Shown one piece after another: positions 25,058-32,907 of a DNA stretch of 44,860 bases. The stretch is from an uncultured Eubacteriales bacterium (GTDB lineage: Bacteria; Bacillota; Clostridia; Christensenellales; Aristaeellaceae). Below the pieces are notes generated by a model. The model searched no databases. It saw only the letters and a list, made by a program, of their open reading frames with translations, and was not told where the DNA came from. The position numbers and the translations under genes are program-made. Location: the NCBI GenBank assembly GCA_900317565.1, contig ONHI01000003.1, positions 1 to 44,860 on the forward strand. The letters are read 5' to 3'. Every line of letters starts with the position of its first letter. The first letter of the stretch is position 1.

Positions 25058-26031
25058 TTTCCACCCGCGCCGCCTGCGCGCAGGCCGCTCTGCTGCTCCA
25101 GCAGGCCGTCGCTGGCCATCATGGTCTCCAGCACGCTGATGTCGGCGTCCACGTCCATGGCCTCGGTGCGGAACAGCCGGTCCTGCTGCTGCTCGAAGGC
25201 ATGGATCAGCGTGTCCAGTACGCTCTCGATCTTCTTGCGGGAGGAGACGATGTTTTCGCCCTGATAGCTCTGCTTTTCCATAAGGCTGTAGGATTTCAGC
25301 AGCTTCAGCGTGGTGGGCAGATAGTAGTTCATGAACTTGCGCACCTCCTCGGCGTGCTCGGGCTTTTCCCGAACCACCCGGAAGATGCTGGCGGTCAGCT
25401 CGCCGATGCGGTCGATACGGTCGGAGACCGCCTTGTCCTCGATATCGTCGTTCAGCTGGCGGATCTGGCGCAGCTTGGCCTCGAAGTTTTCGCTGTCGGA
25501 AGCGCTCTTTTTGGGCTCCGCCTTGGGCTTTTCCGCCTTCGGCTCGGCGGCCTTCTGCGTCTCGACGCGCACGTTTTGGTTCTGCACGACCTTCGCGGTG
25601 GCGACGGTGCGCTCCCGGTCCTCCTGGTTGACGTACACGTTCACCACGGGGCTGACGAACTCGGTCTCCACCGTATCGCTGTCCAGATACAGCGTCAGGT
25701 GGCTACGGTCGATGTAGGCGTTGCCGGCGATCATGCCCTGGTCGATCATCGCCTGCAGGTCGCTGACCACGTTGGCCGTGGGCATGCCCGTCTCAGCGGC
25801 CAGCTCCCGTATGCTGACAGTGGCGCGGCTGCCAATGGCGTTGGCAAAGCGCCGGTAGGTCTGGTAGCGCTTGCGGGTCCATTCGTTCCGCAGGCGCTTG
25901 AACCCCAGGTACAGCCCGATGAACGTGGTCACAGGCGGCGCGACCACCAGCAGTATGCCAATGGCCAGCAGCGAGGGCTTCGCGGGCGGGTCCTCGGGGA
26001 TGTGGATCATGCCGTACTTCTTCTTTGCCAT
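25054..26031 (-). CDS. XpaC-like (5-bromo-4-chloroindolyl phosphate hydrolysis) family protein
   Basis: A 325-residue protein. A hydrophobic segment (about residues 21-44) near the N-terminus anchors it. A winged-helix-like stretch follows (VSIRELAAETGMPTANVVSDLQAMIDQGMI, about 72-101). A Lys/Pro/Glu-rich linker (about 155-180) leads into the XpaC domain, with the signature FMNYYLPTTLKLLKSYSLMEKQ and a helical C-terminus. The family is often beside telA and linked to envelope stress, but its biochemistry is unsettled and the name comes from an old colour assay. No telA neighbour is present. ATG 26031 follows GAGGTG at 8 nt; the longer start at 26052 lacks a site. Confidence 0.8.
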   Translation of the reverse strand: MAKKKYGMIHIPEDPPAKPSLLAIGILLVVAPPVTTFIGLYLGFKRLRNEWTRKRYQTYRRFANAIGSRATVSIRELAAETGMPTANVVSDLQAMIDQGMIAGNAYIDRSHLTLYLDSDTVETEFVSPVVNVYVNQEDRERTVATAKVVQNQNVRVETQKAAEPKAEKPKAEPKKSASDSENFEAKLRQIRQLNDDIEDKAVSDRIDRIGELTASIFRVVREKPEHAEEVRKFMNYYLPTTLKLLKSYSLMEKQSYQGENIVSSRKKIESVLDTLIHAFEQQQDRLFRTEAMDVDADISVLETMMASDGLLEQQSGLRAGGAGGK

Positions 26032-26054
26032 GTCATTTACACCTCGTGGCACGT

Positions 26055-26083
26055 ATTATAACATAGTTATGGCCCACGTTCAA
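26055..26083 (-). promoter_or_regulatory. sigma-A promoter of xpaC-like gene
   Basis: Minus strand: TTGAAC (26083-26078), 17 bp, TATAAT (26060-26055) with TGT extended -10. A 5-bp dyad ATAAC-ATA-GTTAT overlaps the -10. Confidence 0.8.
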
Positions 26084-26157
26084 GACGGTTAACGCTAAAA
26101 ACCACGCGCAGCGTGCCCAAAACCGCGCAGGCGTTTACAAAAACCGCCCCCGGCGGG

Positions 26158-26186
26158 TTGACGCAGGCGCGGCTTTCGATTAAAAT
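26158..26186 (+). promoter_or_regulatory. sigma-A promoter of barnase-barstar-deoD
   Basis: TTGACG (26158-26163), 17 bp, TAAAAT (26181-26186). Leader of about 34 nt with GAGGG ribosome site at 26214-26218. Confidence 0.75.
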
Positions 26187-26226
26187 AACATCATACAGAC
26201 CCATATGGAAAGCGAGGGATTACACC

Positions 26227-26778
26227 ATGCGAGGACTTGTCAGGCGGCTGTCCGCGCTGCTGCTGGCGCTGCTGCTGGCACTGGGCGGGCTGACCGGGGC
26301 CGTGGCGGAGGACTGGCGCGCGCTGCTGCGCGACCTCTACGGGCTCACGGAGGACTATGACGGCGGCGAGGACGCCCTGCCCGCAGAGGAAGCCGGCGGG
26401 GAGGACGAAGATGAGACCGAAGTCGAATTTGAATTGCCGGTCACGGACCCCCAGCAGATCGTCAATTACCTGGGGATTTACGGCGAGCTGCCGGAGAACT
26501 TCATCACGAAGGACGAGGCGAAGGACCTGGGCTGGGACAGCCGCTACAACTATGTGGGCGAGGTCGCCCCGGGCATGAGCATCGGCGGGGACCGCTTCGG
26601 CAATTACGAGGGCCAGCTGCCGACCGCCAAGGGCCGGAAGTGGTTCGAGTGCGACGCCAACTACAAGGGCAAGAAGCGCGGGGCCGAGCGGGTATTGTTC
26701 AGCTCCGACGGGCTTTACTATTATACCGACGACCACTACCAGACCTTTACTGAGATGTTTCCGGAGGATATGCAATGA
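26227..26778 (+). CDS. secreted barnase-family ribonuclease
   Basis: A 183-residue secreted guanyl-preferring RNase of the barnase (N1/T1) family. Residues 1-27 are a signal peptide ending AVA, followed by an acidic pro-region (28-72, rich in Glu/Asp) and the nuclease (about 75-178). Catalytic residues are all present: K95 in FITKDEA (barnase K27), E141 in KWFECDANY (E73), R151 and R155 (R83, R87), and H170 in TDDHYQTF (H102). The SIGGDRFGN loop also matches. The stop overlaps the barstar start (ATGA). The start at 26227 gives a proper signal peptide and an 8-nt ribosome-site spacing; the in-frame ATG at 26113 lies upstream of the promoter. Confidence 0.95.
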   Translation: MRGLVRRLSALLLALLLALGGLTGAVAEDWRALLRDLYGLTEDYDGGEDALPAEEAGGEDEDETEVEFELPVTDPQQIVNYLGIYGELPENFITKDEAKDLGWDSRYNYVGEVAPGMSIGGDRFGNYEGQLPTAKGRKWFECDANYKGKKRGAERVLFSSDGLYYYTDDHYQTFTEMFPEDMQ

Positions 26779-27023
26779 TTGTTTTGGATGGAAAGCGCAT
26801 GGGCGGGCGCGAGGAGCTGCACGCCGAGCTGAAGCGCAAGCTGGCGCTGCCGGACTACTACGGCAATAATCTGGACGCGCTGAACGACTGCCTGGGCGAG
26901 CGCCGCGAGCGCGAGCTGATCGTGATCGAGGACGCCGGGGAATTCCTGGAAGGCTGCGACGCCTACGCGCTGCGGCTCTTGCGGCTGTTCGGCGATCACG
27001 GCATACAGGTGATACTGGATTAA
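26775..27023 (+). CDS. barstar-family ribonuclease inhibitor
   Basis: An 82-residue cytoplasmic inhibitor protecting the producer from its own RNase. It follows the barstar fold: MIVLDGKRM first strand, LHAELKRKLALPDYYG, then the inhibitory helix NNLDALNDCLG whose Asp34 and Asp38 match barstar Asp35 and Asp39, which plug the barnase active site. IVIEDAGEFLEGCDAYALRLLRLF and the last strand IQVILD complete it. It is translated from an ATG overlapping the nuclease stop, so immunity is coupled to toxin synthesis. Length is slightly below B. amyloliquefaciens barstar (89-90). Confidence 0.95.
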   Translation: MIVLDGKRMGGREELHAELKRKLALPDYYGNNLDALNDCLGERRERELIVIEDAGEFLEGCDAYALRLLRLFGDHGIQVILD

Positions 27024-27036
27024 AGGAGGAAGAAGC

Positions 27037-27750
27037 ATGAGCAACATACCGACGCCCCATATCAACGCCCCCGAGGGCGCCTTTGCGCCGACGGTGCTGA
27101 TGCCCGGCGATCCGCTGCGCTCGAAATACATCGCCGACAACTACCTGGAGGACGCGGTGCTGGTGAACAACGTGCGCGGCGTGCAGGGCTATACCGGCAC
27201 TTATAAGGGCAAGAAGGTGTCCGTGATGGCCTCCGGCATGGGCATGCCGTCCATAGGCATCTATTCCTACGAGCTGTTCAACTACTACGGCGTGGAGAAC
27301 ATCATCCGCGTGGGCTCCGCCGGCGCGTTGACGGACAAGCTGGCGCTGCGGGACATCGTGGCGTGCATGAGCGCCTACAGCGATTCCAACTACGGCGCGC
27401 AGTTCGCCTTCAAGGGAACGCTGGCGCCCTGCTGCTCCTATGCGCTGCTGCACGCGGCGGTGGAGGCGGGCGAGCGCCTGGGGCAGCACGTGGTCCCCGG
27501 GCCGATCTACTCCAGCGACGCCTTCTACGGCCAGGGAAACTACAACGCCACGCCGATCCTGCAAAAGCTGGGCGTGCTGTGCGTGGAGATGGAGTCCTAC
27601 GCGCTGTACCTGAACGCCGCGGCGGCGGGCAAGAACGCGATCTCGCTGCTGACGATCTCGGACAGCCTGGTGACCGGCGAGAGCCTGCCCGCGGAGGCGC
27701 GGCAGACCAGCTTCACCAAGATGATGGAGATCGCGCTGGAGATCGCGTAA
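27037..27750 (+). CDS. deoD: purine nucleoside phosphorylase DeoD
   Basis: A 237-residue hexameric-type purine nucleoside phosphorylase that splits purine (deoxy)nucleosides with phosphate. Motifs: phosphate-binding MPGDPLRSKYIADNYL, GMGMPSIGIYSYELFNYYG, RVGSAGAL, VEMESYALY for ribose and TISDSLVTGE with the catalytic Asp for the base. AAAGGAGG is upstream of the ATG, 13 nt after barstar, with no promoter between. It is therefore in one transcript with a secreted RNase, which fits nucleoside scavenging from external RNA. A strong terminator follows. Confidence 0.96.
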   Translation: MSNIPTPHINAPEGAFAPTVLMPGDPLRSKYIADNYLEDAVLVNNVRGVQGYTGTYKGKKVSVMASGMGMPSIGIYSYELFNYYGVENIIRVGSAGALTDKLALRDIVACMSAYSDSNYGAQFAFKGTLAPCCSYALLHAAVEAGERLGQHVVPGPIYSSDAFYGQGNYNATPILQKLGVLCVEMESYALYLNAAAAGKNAISLLTISDSLVTGESLPAEARQTSFTKMMEIALEIA

Positions 27751-27769
27751 GAGCATATAGATATATCAT

Positions 27770-27797
27770 GAGCGCCGTCGGCAATTCGACGGCGCTC
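27770..27797. terminator. terminator between deoD and trmO
   Basis: A perfect 11-bp stem (27770-27780 with 27787-27797), 6-nt loop GCAATT, then TTGGTTT. Serves convergent genes. Confidence 0.85.
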
Positions 27798-27802
27798 TTG
27801 GT

Positions 27803-28486
27803 TTACAGTTTTTCGACCTCCACGACCCGCAGGCGGTTTCCCTCCACGAAGAAGCGCACGTCGTACCCGGCGAATTCCACGCCGTAGCGCCGCGCGTCGT
27901 CCCCGTGGCGATAGCCGGGGCGGGGGTCCTGGGCCAGCACGGCGATCAGCGCCTCCCGCTTGCCCTGTGGGATCAGCGCCAGCAGCTCCGGGGGAAAGTC
28001 CACGTCCAGCCTTATGTAATCGATGGCGTCGGTGAAGCCGCCGGTGGCCTCGGGATGGCAATCCACATAGGGCAGATAGGGCTTGATGTCATAGATGGGC
28101 GTGCCGTCCAGCAGATCCGCGCCCGCGATATGCAGCACGGGCCCCTCCGGCGTGCCCGGCTCGATCCCCTCCAGCCGCACGCAGGACAGCCCCAGCGGGT
28201 TCGGACGGAAGGGGGAGCGGGTGGCGAACACGCCCATGCGCCGGTTGCCGCCCAGGCGCGGCGGCTTCACGGTGGGGGACCAGCCCTCCTGCACCGATTC
28301 GGAGAACTGCCAGATCAGCCAGACGTGGCTGTAGCCCTCCAGACCGCGCAGGGCGCTGGGGTCCCGGAAATCGGGCTCGAATACGATCTCGGCCTTCAGC
28401 GCCTCCACCAGGCCGCTCTGGCGCGGGATGCCAAACTTGGAGGAAAAATCGCTGCGGATGCGGGCGATGGGCGTCAGCTGCCGCAT
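27803..28486 (-). CDS. trmO: tRNA (t6A37) N6-methyltransferase TrmO family
   Basis: A 227-residue TrmO (TsaA/YaeB) enzyme that adds a methyl group to t6A37 of ANN-decoding tRNAs, using SAM in an unusual single-sheet beta-barrel fold. Conserved elements: PIARIRSDFSSKFGIPRQ, LRGLEGYSHVWLIWQF, the MGVFATRSPFRPNPLGLSCVRL signature, and DLLDGTPIYDIKPYLPYVDC. The C-terminal domain has RYGVEFAGYDVRFFVEGNRLRVVEVEKL. Length matches the family (about 230). It starts 4 nt after the degV stop, with a GGGAG site inside degV, so it is the second gene of a two-gene operon. Confidence 0.93.
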   Translation of the reverse strand: MRQLTPIARIRSDFSSKFGIPRQSGLVEALKAEIVFEPDFRDPSALRGLEGYSHVWLIWQFSESVQEGWSPTVKPPRLGGNRRMGVFATRSPFRPNPLGLSCVRLEGIEPGTPEGPVLHIAGADLLDGTPIYDIKPYLPYVDCHPEATGGFTDAIDYIRLDVDFPPELLALIPQGKREALIAVLAQDPRPGYRHGDDARRYGVEFAGYDVRFFVEGNRLRVVEVEKL

Positions 28487-28490
28487 GGCC

Positions 28491-29363
28491 TCAGCGCTCC
28501 CTGCCCAGGAAGAACAGGGCGATGGTGCCGGGGCCGGAGTGCGCGCCGATCACCGGGCCGACGTAGTTGATGACGACCTTCTTCACGTTGAAGCGTGCGC
28601 GCATGATGTCCGCCAGGTAATTGGCCTCCTCCAGGCAATCGCCGTGGGAGATGAACACGGTCTGGTTCTCCAGGTCGATGCCCAGCTGCCCCGCCCGATC
28701 CGCCAGCGCCTTGATGGAGGCCTTGCGGCCGCGGGCGGTGTCCACCTTGATCAGGTGGCCGTCGTTGTCCACGTGCATCACGGGCTTGATGCTCAGCATG
28801 CTGCCCACGATGGCCGTCGCACCGGAGATGCGCCCGCCGCGCTTGAGGAACATCAGATCGTCGATGGTGAACCAGTGGCACAGGTGCAGCTTGGTGTTCT
28901 CAGTGAAGTCACGGACCTCTTCGATCGTCGCGCCCTTTTGCTTTTCCTGCCATGCCAGATAGATCAGCAGGCCCTGGCCCAGAGACGCGCACAGCGAATC
29001 CACGGCGTATATCCTGCGCTCCGGATATTTGTCGGATAGCTCCTTTGCGGCCATCGCGCCGGCGTTGAAGGTGCCGCTCAATCCGGAGGAAAAGCCGATG
29101 TAGAGTATGTCCTTCCCGTCGGAAAGCAGGCTCTCCATGGGCTCCATGAAGTCCAGCATGTTGACGGAGGAGGTCTTGGCCGGGCACTTGGTGCGCAGCT
29201 TGGCATAGATATCGCTGAAGGCGATCTCGCGCTCGTCCAGGTAATTGGTGTATTTCTGGCCGTCCACGTCCACATAGAGCGGCAGCACCGTAAGCTCCAT
29301 CTCGTCCGCCAGCGCGGCGGGAAGATCGCAGGAAGAATCCGTCATGATGACAAAATCGCTCAT
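28491..29363 (-). CDS. DegV family fatty-acid-binding protein
   Basis: A 290-residue DegV protein. These are FakB-type proteins that bind a fatty acid and present its carboxylate to the kinase FakA for phospholipid synthesis. Family motifs: FVIMTDSSCDLP at the start, SSGLSGTFNAG (lipid carboxylate loop), LMFLKRGGRISGATAIVGSMLSIKPV and SHGDCLEEA. The C-terminal GPVIGAHSGPGTIALFFLG is the conserved His-containing end. ATG 29363 follows GGAGG with an 8-nt spacing; the long in-frame extension upstream crosses the promoter and is rejected. FakA is not in the window. Confidence 0.92.
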   Translation of the reverse strand: MSDFVIMTDSSCDLPAALADEMELTVLPLYVDVDGQKYTNYLDEREIAFSDIYAKLRTKCPAKTSSVNMLDFMEPMESLLSDGKDILYIGFSSGLSGTFNAGAMAAKELSDKYPERRIYAVDSLCASLGQGLLIYLAWQEKQKGATIEEVRDFTENTKLHLCHWFTIDDLMFLKRGGRISGATAIVGSMLSIKPVMHVDNDGHLIKVDTARGRKASIKALADRAGQLGIDLENQTVFISHGDCLEEANYLADIMRARFNVKKVVINYVGPVIGAHSGPGTIALFFLGRER

Positions 29364-29438
29364 TTGTCGTACCTCCGTATGGCAAATTCGCGGGGGAGGA
29401 TGCCGCGTATCGCGGCGGTCCGCCCGCTGTTTGTCCTC

Positions 29439-29467
29439 ATTATAGCATGGAATCACCGGGATGTGCG
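29439..29467 (-). promoter_or_regulatory. extended -10 promoter of degV-trmO
   Basis: Minus strand TATAAT (29444-29439) with TGC extension; the -35 position has only a partial match (CGCACA). Leader of about 70 nt with a CCGCG/CGCGG hairpin. Confidence 0.6.
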
Positions 29468-29572
29468 TATGTTTTGCCCGATTTAAATCTTTTGTAATGA
29501 CTATTAAGACGGCTTCCGAACCACGGCGCGGCTTTCGCGCGAAAAAAATGAGGACAAATTTCTCCGGACCGC

Positions 29573-29601
29573 TTGACACAACCTTGATAAAGTGCTAAAC
29601 T
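29573..29601 (+). promoter_or_regulatory. promoter of the T-box/symporter transcript
   Basis: TTGACA (29573-29578), 17 bp, TAAACT (29596-29601) with TGC extended -10. Start near 29608. Confidence 0.75.
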
Positions 29602-29607
29602 GTATGC

Positions 29608-29880
29608 CGTCAAAGGCAATGACCGGGAACGAGTAGGTTGACGGTTGCGTATCCAGAGAGCCGCCGGGCGGTGCGAGGCGGCATACGGCGTCATTCCGAA
29701 TTACATCCCGAGAGCCGCGCGCTGAAAGGATACCGAGTAAGCGGCGACGGGTTCGCCCGTTACAGCGATAGGGTCTGGGCACTGCCCGCACCCGACGAGG
29801 GCGCGCTTCGCGAGAACGCGCCGAATAGAGGTGGTACCGCGGTCATTCCGCCCTCTGCTTTCCAGCGGAGGGCGTTTTTA
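29608..29880 (+). promoter_or_regulatory. T-box riboswitch leader
   Basis: A tRNA-sensing leader. The T-box core AGAGGTGGTACCGCGG is at 29827-29842, just before a strong terminator (29849-29879). AGAGG (29827-29831) can instead pair with CCTCT (29852-29856) to form the antiterminator. Stem I is recognisable: lower stem CGGGA (29624-29628) with TCCCG (29706-29710), AGTA at 29632-29635, and GACG/CGTC, GTAT/ATAC and GCCGCC/GGCGGC upper helices with distal loop 29666-29676. The specifier strand is GAATTACA (29698-29705). TTA (Leu) directly follows GAA, but TAC (Tyr) or ATT (Ile) better satisfies a purine after the codon, so the amino acid is undecided. Confidence 0.9.
29849..29879 (+). terminator. 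T-box regulated terminator
   Basis: A 10-bp stem (29849-29858 with 29865-29874), 6-nt loop, followed by five T (29875-29879). It forms when the antiterminator is not stabilised by uncharged tRNA. Confidence 0.9.
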
Positions 29881-29936
29881 TGTGCCTCCGCACACCCCAC
29901 GACCTCCGGCACACCATTTACGAAGGGGGAACCACA

Positions 29937-31499
29937 ATGTTCATCAAGATTCTCATGCTGGTGGTATTCTTTGGCATCATGATCGGTGTCGGCTTCTACA
30001 GCCGCAAGCACGCCACGAACGTGGACGGCTTCGTGCTGGGCGGGCGCTCCGTCGGACCGTGGCTGACGGCCTTCGCCTACGGCACCTCCTATTTCTCCGC
30101 GGTCATATTCGTGGGCTATGCCGGTCAGTTCGGCTGGCGCTTCGGCCTGGCCTCCACCTGGATCGGCCTGGGCAACGCCATCATCGGTTCGCTGATGGCC
30201 TGGGTGGTGCTGGGACGCCGCACCCGCGTCATGACCCAGCAGCTCAACAGCGCTACCATGCCGGAATTTCTCGGCAAGCGCTACAACAGCAACGCGCTGA
30301 AGATCGGCTCCTCCGCCATCATATTCATATTCCTGATCCCCTATACCGCGTCGCTGTACAACGGCCTGTCCCGCCTGTTCGGCATGGCCTTCAGCATCGA
30401 TTACACCGTGTGCATCATCATGATGGCGGTGCTGACCGGCATCTATGTCATCGCGGGCGGCTACATGGCCACGGCCATCAACGACTTCATACAGGGCATC
30501 ATCATGATCGTGGGCATCATCGCCGTGATCGCCGCGGTGCTGAAGGTCAACGGCGGCTTCATGGAGGCCTACAAGGGCCTGGCGGAGATCCCCAACGAGG
30601 GCATGAACGGCGCGTTCGCCTCGTTCTTCGGCCCGGACCCCTTCAACCTGCTGGGCGTTGTGATCCTGACGTCCCTGGGTACCTGGGGCCTGCCCCAGAT
30701 GGTGCAGAAATTCTACGCCATCAAGTCTGAAAGCGCCATCTCCAAGGGCACGATCATCTCCACGCTGTTCGCGGTGATCGTCGCCGGCGGCTGCTATTTC
30801 CTGGGCGGCTTCGGGCGGCTGTTCACCTCCGTGATCGACCCGGCGGGCACCGGCGTTCCCGCGGCGGGCTACGACTCCGTGGTGCCCACGATGCTGGAGG
30901 GCCTTTCCCCGCTGCTGCTGGGCGTGATCGTAATACTGGTGCTCTCCGCCTCCATGTCCACGCTGTCCTCGCTGGTGCTGGCCTCCAGCTCCACGCTGAC
31001 GCTGGACTTCCTGAAGGGCAACATCATCAAGGACATGGATGAGAAGAAGCAGGTGCTGACCATGCGGCTGCTGATCGTGGTGTTCATACTGATCTCCGTG
31101 ATCATCGCCATCATACAGTACAGCACCACCGTGAACTTCATCGCCCAGCTGATGGGCATCTCCTGGGGCGCGCTGGCCGGCGCATTCCTGGCTCCGTTCA
31201 TGTACGGCCTGTACATGAAGAAGGCCACCTGCGCCTCCGCCTGGTGCAGCATGATCTTCGGTGCGGGCATCATGGTGCTGAACATGCTGGTCAAGAGCGC
31301 CTTCCCGGCCTGGCTGCAATCCCCGATCAACTGCGGCGCCTTCGCCATGCTGGCGGGCCTGGTGATCGTGCCGGTGGTGAGCCTGGTCACGCCGAAGCCC
31401 GACAGGAAGCTGGTGGATTTCGCCTTCTCCGGCTACGACCGCAAAGTCGTCGTCACCGCCCGGGACGCGCTGGGCGGACGCCGGGAGGAAGTCAAATAA
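29937..31499 (+). CDS. sodium:solute symporter (SSS family), T-box regulated
   Basis: A 520-residue membrane transporter of the SSS family (LeuT fold, Na+-coupled). It has about 13 hydrophobic helices. The conserved beginning is VGFYSRKHATNVDGFVLGGRSVGPWLTAFAYGTSYFSA, split here by position: the GGRS loop at about residues 36-39 and the helix-2 segment at about 45-60. Later come SASMSTLSSLVLASSS (Na+-site helix 8 region) and a hydrophilic C-terminus. The T-box leader implies the substrate is an amino acid whose tRNA is sensed, or a precursor; the substrate is not settled by the protein sequence. ATG 29937 follows AAGGGGGA. A perfect hairpin follows at 31518-31545. Confidence 0.92.
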   Translation: MFIKILMLVVFFGIMIGVGFYSRKHATNVDGFVLGGRSVGPWLTAFAYGTSYFSAVIFVGYAGQFGWRFGLASTWIGLGNAIIGSLMAWVVLGRRTRVMTQQLNSATMPEFLGKRYNSNALKIGSSAIIFIFLIPYTASLYNGLSRLFGMAFSIDYTVCIIMMAVLTGIYVIAGGYMATAINDFIQGIIMIVGIIAVIAAVLKVNGGFMEAYKGLAEIPNEGMNGAFASFFGPDPFNLLGVVILTSLGTWGLPQMVQKFYAIKSESAISKGTIISTLFAVIVAGGCYFLGGFGRLFTSVIDPAGTGVPAAGYDSVVPTMLEGLSPLLLGVIVILVLSASMSTLSSLVLASSSTLTLDFLKGNIIKDMDEKKQVLTMRLLIVVFILISVIIAIIQYSTTVNFIAQLMGISWGALAGAFLAPFMYGLYMKKATCASAWCSMIFGAGIMVLNMLVKSAFPAWLQSPINCGAFAMLAGLVIVPVVSLVTPKPDRKLVDFAFSGYDRKVVVTARDALGGRREEVK

Positions 31500-31517
31500 T
31501 ACTGAAGGTTTTAACAT

Positions 31518-31545
31518 ACAAGGGGCGACTTGCGTCGCCCCTTGT
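31518..31545 (+). terminator. hairpin after the symporter gene
   Basis: A perfect 12-bp stem (31518-31529 with 31534-31545) and TTGC loop. No T tract: the extended -10 of the next promoter begins at the last stem base. Confidence 0.65.
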
Positions 31546-31553
31546 GCTATAAT
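31545..31553 (+). promoter_or_regulatory. extended -10 promoter of thyX-like gene
   Basis: TGC-TATAAT (31545-31553), a full extended -10 with no good -35. Start near 31560, only 7 nt before the ATG at 31567, which favours the GTG at 31588 as translation start. Confidence 0.65.
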
Positions 31554-31587
31554 CAATATCGGAATAATGCTTATGGGGGTTACTGTC

Positions 31588-32904
31588 GTGAACAACAGCA
31601 AAGCCGTTATCGTCGTCGGCAATCCCGACGCGCTGCGCGTGGCCGCGTCCTCCGCGCGGATCTCCACCCAGCAGGGCACGGCCCTGGAGATATTTGATCG
31701 CAGCCTGGGGGACGAGAAGGACCTGAAACTGATCGACAAGGTGCTGTCCTCCGGCCACAAGTCCGTGATCGAGCACCAGACCTTCGGCATCGCCTTCAAC
31801 GACGTCTCCGTGCTGGTGGAGCAGTTTGTCATCGAGGCCCGTCTGGCCTCCTACACGGTCAAGTCCCGCCGCTACGTGGACTTCGCCGGGGCGGGCTACG
31901 TCGTGCCGGAGGGACTGGAGGGGGAGACCAGGGCGCTCTACGACGCCGCCATGTCCGCCTGCTTTGCCGACTATGAAAAGCTGATGGCGCTGGGCGTGCC
32001 CAAGGAGGACGCCCGCTTCGTGCTGCCCTACTGCCTGCGCAGCAACTTCTTCATGACCGTCAACGCCCGGGAGCTGATCGCCCTCGTTTGCGCGATGCTG
32101 GCGGGGCGGGGGAAGGGCTTCGCGGAGATCGAGGCCCTGGGCGTACAGCTGAAGCGGCAATTCGACGCCCGCTTCCCTGGCGTGATCGACAAGGAGCTCG
32201 CCCGCTATCCCGGCTGCAAGTCCATGCCGCTGATCACCGATATCCAAAGCCCCAGGGAGGCCGCCGGGGACGCCGCGCTGCTGTCCGGTCCGGCCAACGC
32301 GCGGGCCATGCTGGAGGAAGCGCTGGCCTTCTCCGGGCGCTTCGACGGCGAGGGGCTGGAGCATGATCGCCTGAAGGCGCTGCTGATGGACGCACGGCCC
32401 AGGGAGCTGGAGCTGCTCGGCTACGTGTTCCGCGTGCAGAACATCTCCCTGGCCTGCCTGACCCACTTTGCGCGGCACAGGATCGATTCGCCGGTGATCC
32501 CCGCAGTGATCACGGCGCTGGCGGGCGGGCGATATGTGGTACCCGAGACGGTGAAGGCCATCCCGGAGGCGGAGGCCATCTTCCGCCGTGCCTTTGAGGC
32601 CCAGGCCGATTCGGCCCGCAGGGCGCTGGCGCTGGGCATGTCGCCCGAGAACGCCAGCTACTTCGCCATGAGCGGCCATCAGCTGGACATACTGCTGGGC
32701 ATGAACGCCCGGGAGCTGATGCACTTCATGAAGCTGCGCACCTGCTCCCGCGCCCAGTGGGAGATCCGCGGCGTCGCGGGGCACATGCTGGAGCGCCTGA
32801 GGGAGGCGTTTCCCGAGCTGTTCTCGATGTACGGCGCGAGCTGCCGGTTCGGCCCCTGTCCCGAGGGCAGGATGAGCTGCGGCAGGCCGCAGGCGCGGAT
32901 ATGA
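31588..32904 (+). CDS. double-length ThyX-like (flavin-dependent thymidylate synthase) protein
   Basis: A 438-residue protein with two ThyX-like halves; ordinary ThyX is about 220-250 residues. ThyX makes dTMP from dUMP using FAD. In the N-half SGHKSVIEHQTF is present, and the RHRxxSxxxxSxR motif reads EARLASYTVKSRRY (83-96): the first Arg and His are lost, and SRRY is kept. In the C-half RHRIDSPVIPA (296 on) keeps RHRxxS but loses the second Ser and Arg, while LRTCSRAQWEIR (383-394) is intact. Each half therefore carries complementary parts of the active site. It may be an active tandem enzyme or a divergent paralogue. GTG 31588 follows GGGGG at 8 nt. Confidence 0.82.
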   Translation: MNNSKAVIVVGNPDALRVAASSARISTQQGTALEIFDRSLGDEKDLKLIDKVLSSGHKSVIEHQTFGIAFNDVSVLVEQFVIEARLASYTVKSRRYVDFAGAGYVVPEGLEGETRALYDAAMSACFADYEKLMALGVPKEDARFVLPYCLRSNFFMTVNARELIALVCAMLAGRGKGFAEIEALGVQLKRQFDARFPGVIDKELARYPGCKSMPLITDIQSPREAAGDAALLSGPANARAMLEEALAFSGRFDGEGLEHDRLKALLMDARPRELELLGYVFRVQNISLACLTHFARHRIDSPVIPAVITALAGGRYVVPETVKAIPEAEAIFRRAFEAQADSARRALALGMSPENASYFAMSGHQLDILLGMNARELMHFMKLRTCSRAQWEIRGVAGHMLERLREAFPELFSMYGASCRFGPCPEGRMSCGRPQARI

Positions 32905-32907
32905 GCA

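Noticed and set aside
26227-27023. Polymorphic-toxin or contact-dependent inhibition locus
   Set aside because: The RNase has its own signal peptide and no delivery or repeat domain, and there are no orphan toxin tips or extra immunity genes.
29760-31832. Open frame of 690 codons on the minus strand opposite the symporter
   Set aside because: It covers the T-box and the symporter in antisense, and its product is His/Gln/Asp-rich without motifs.
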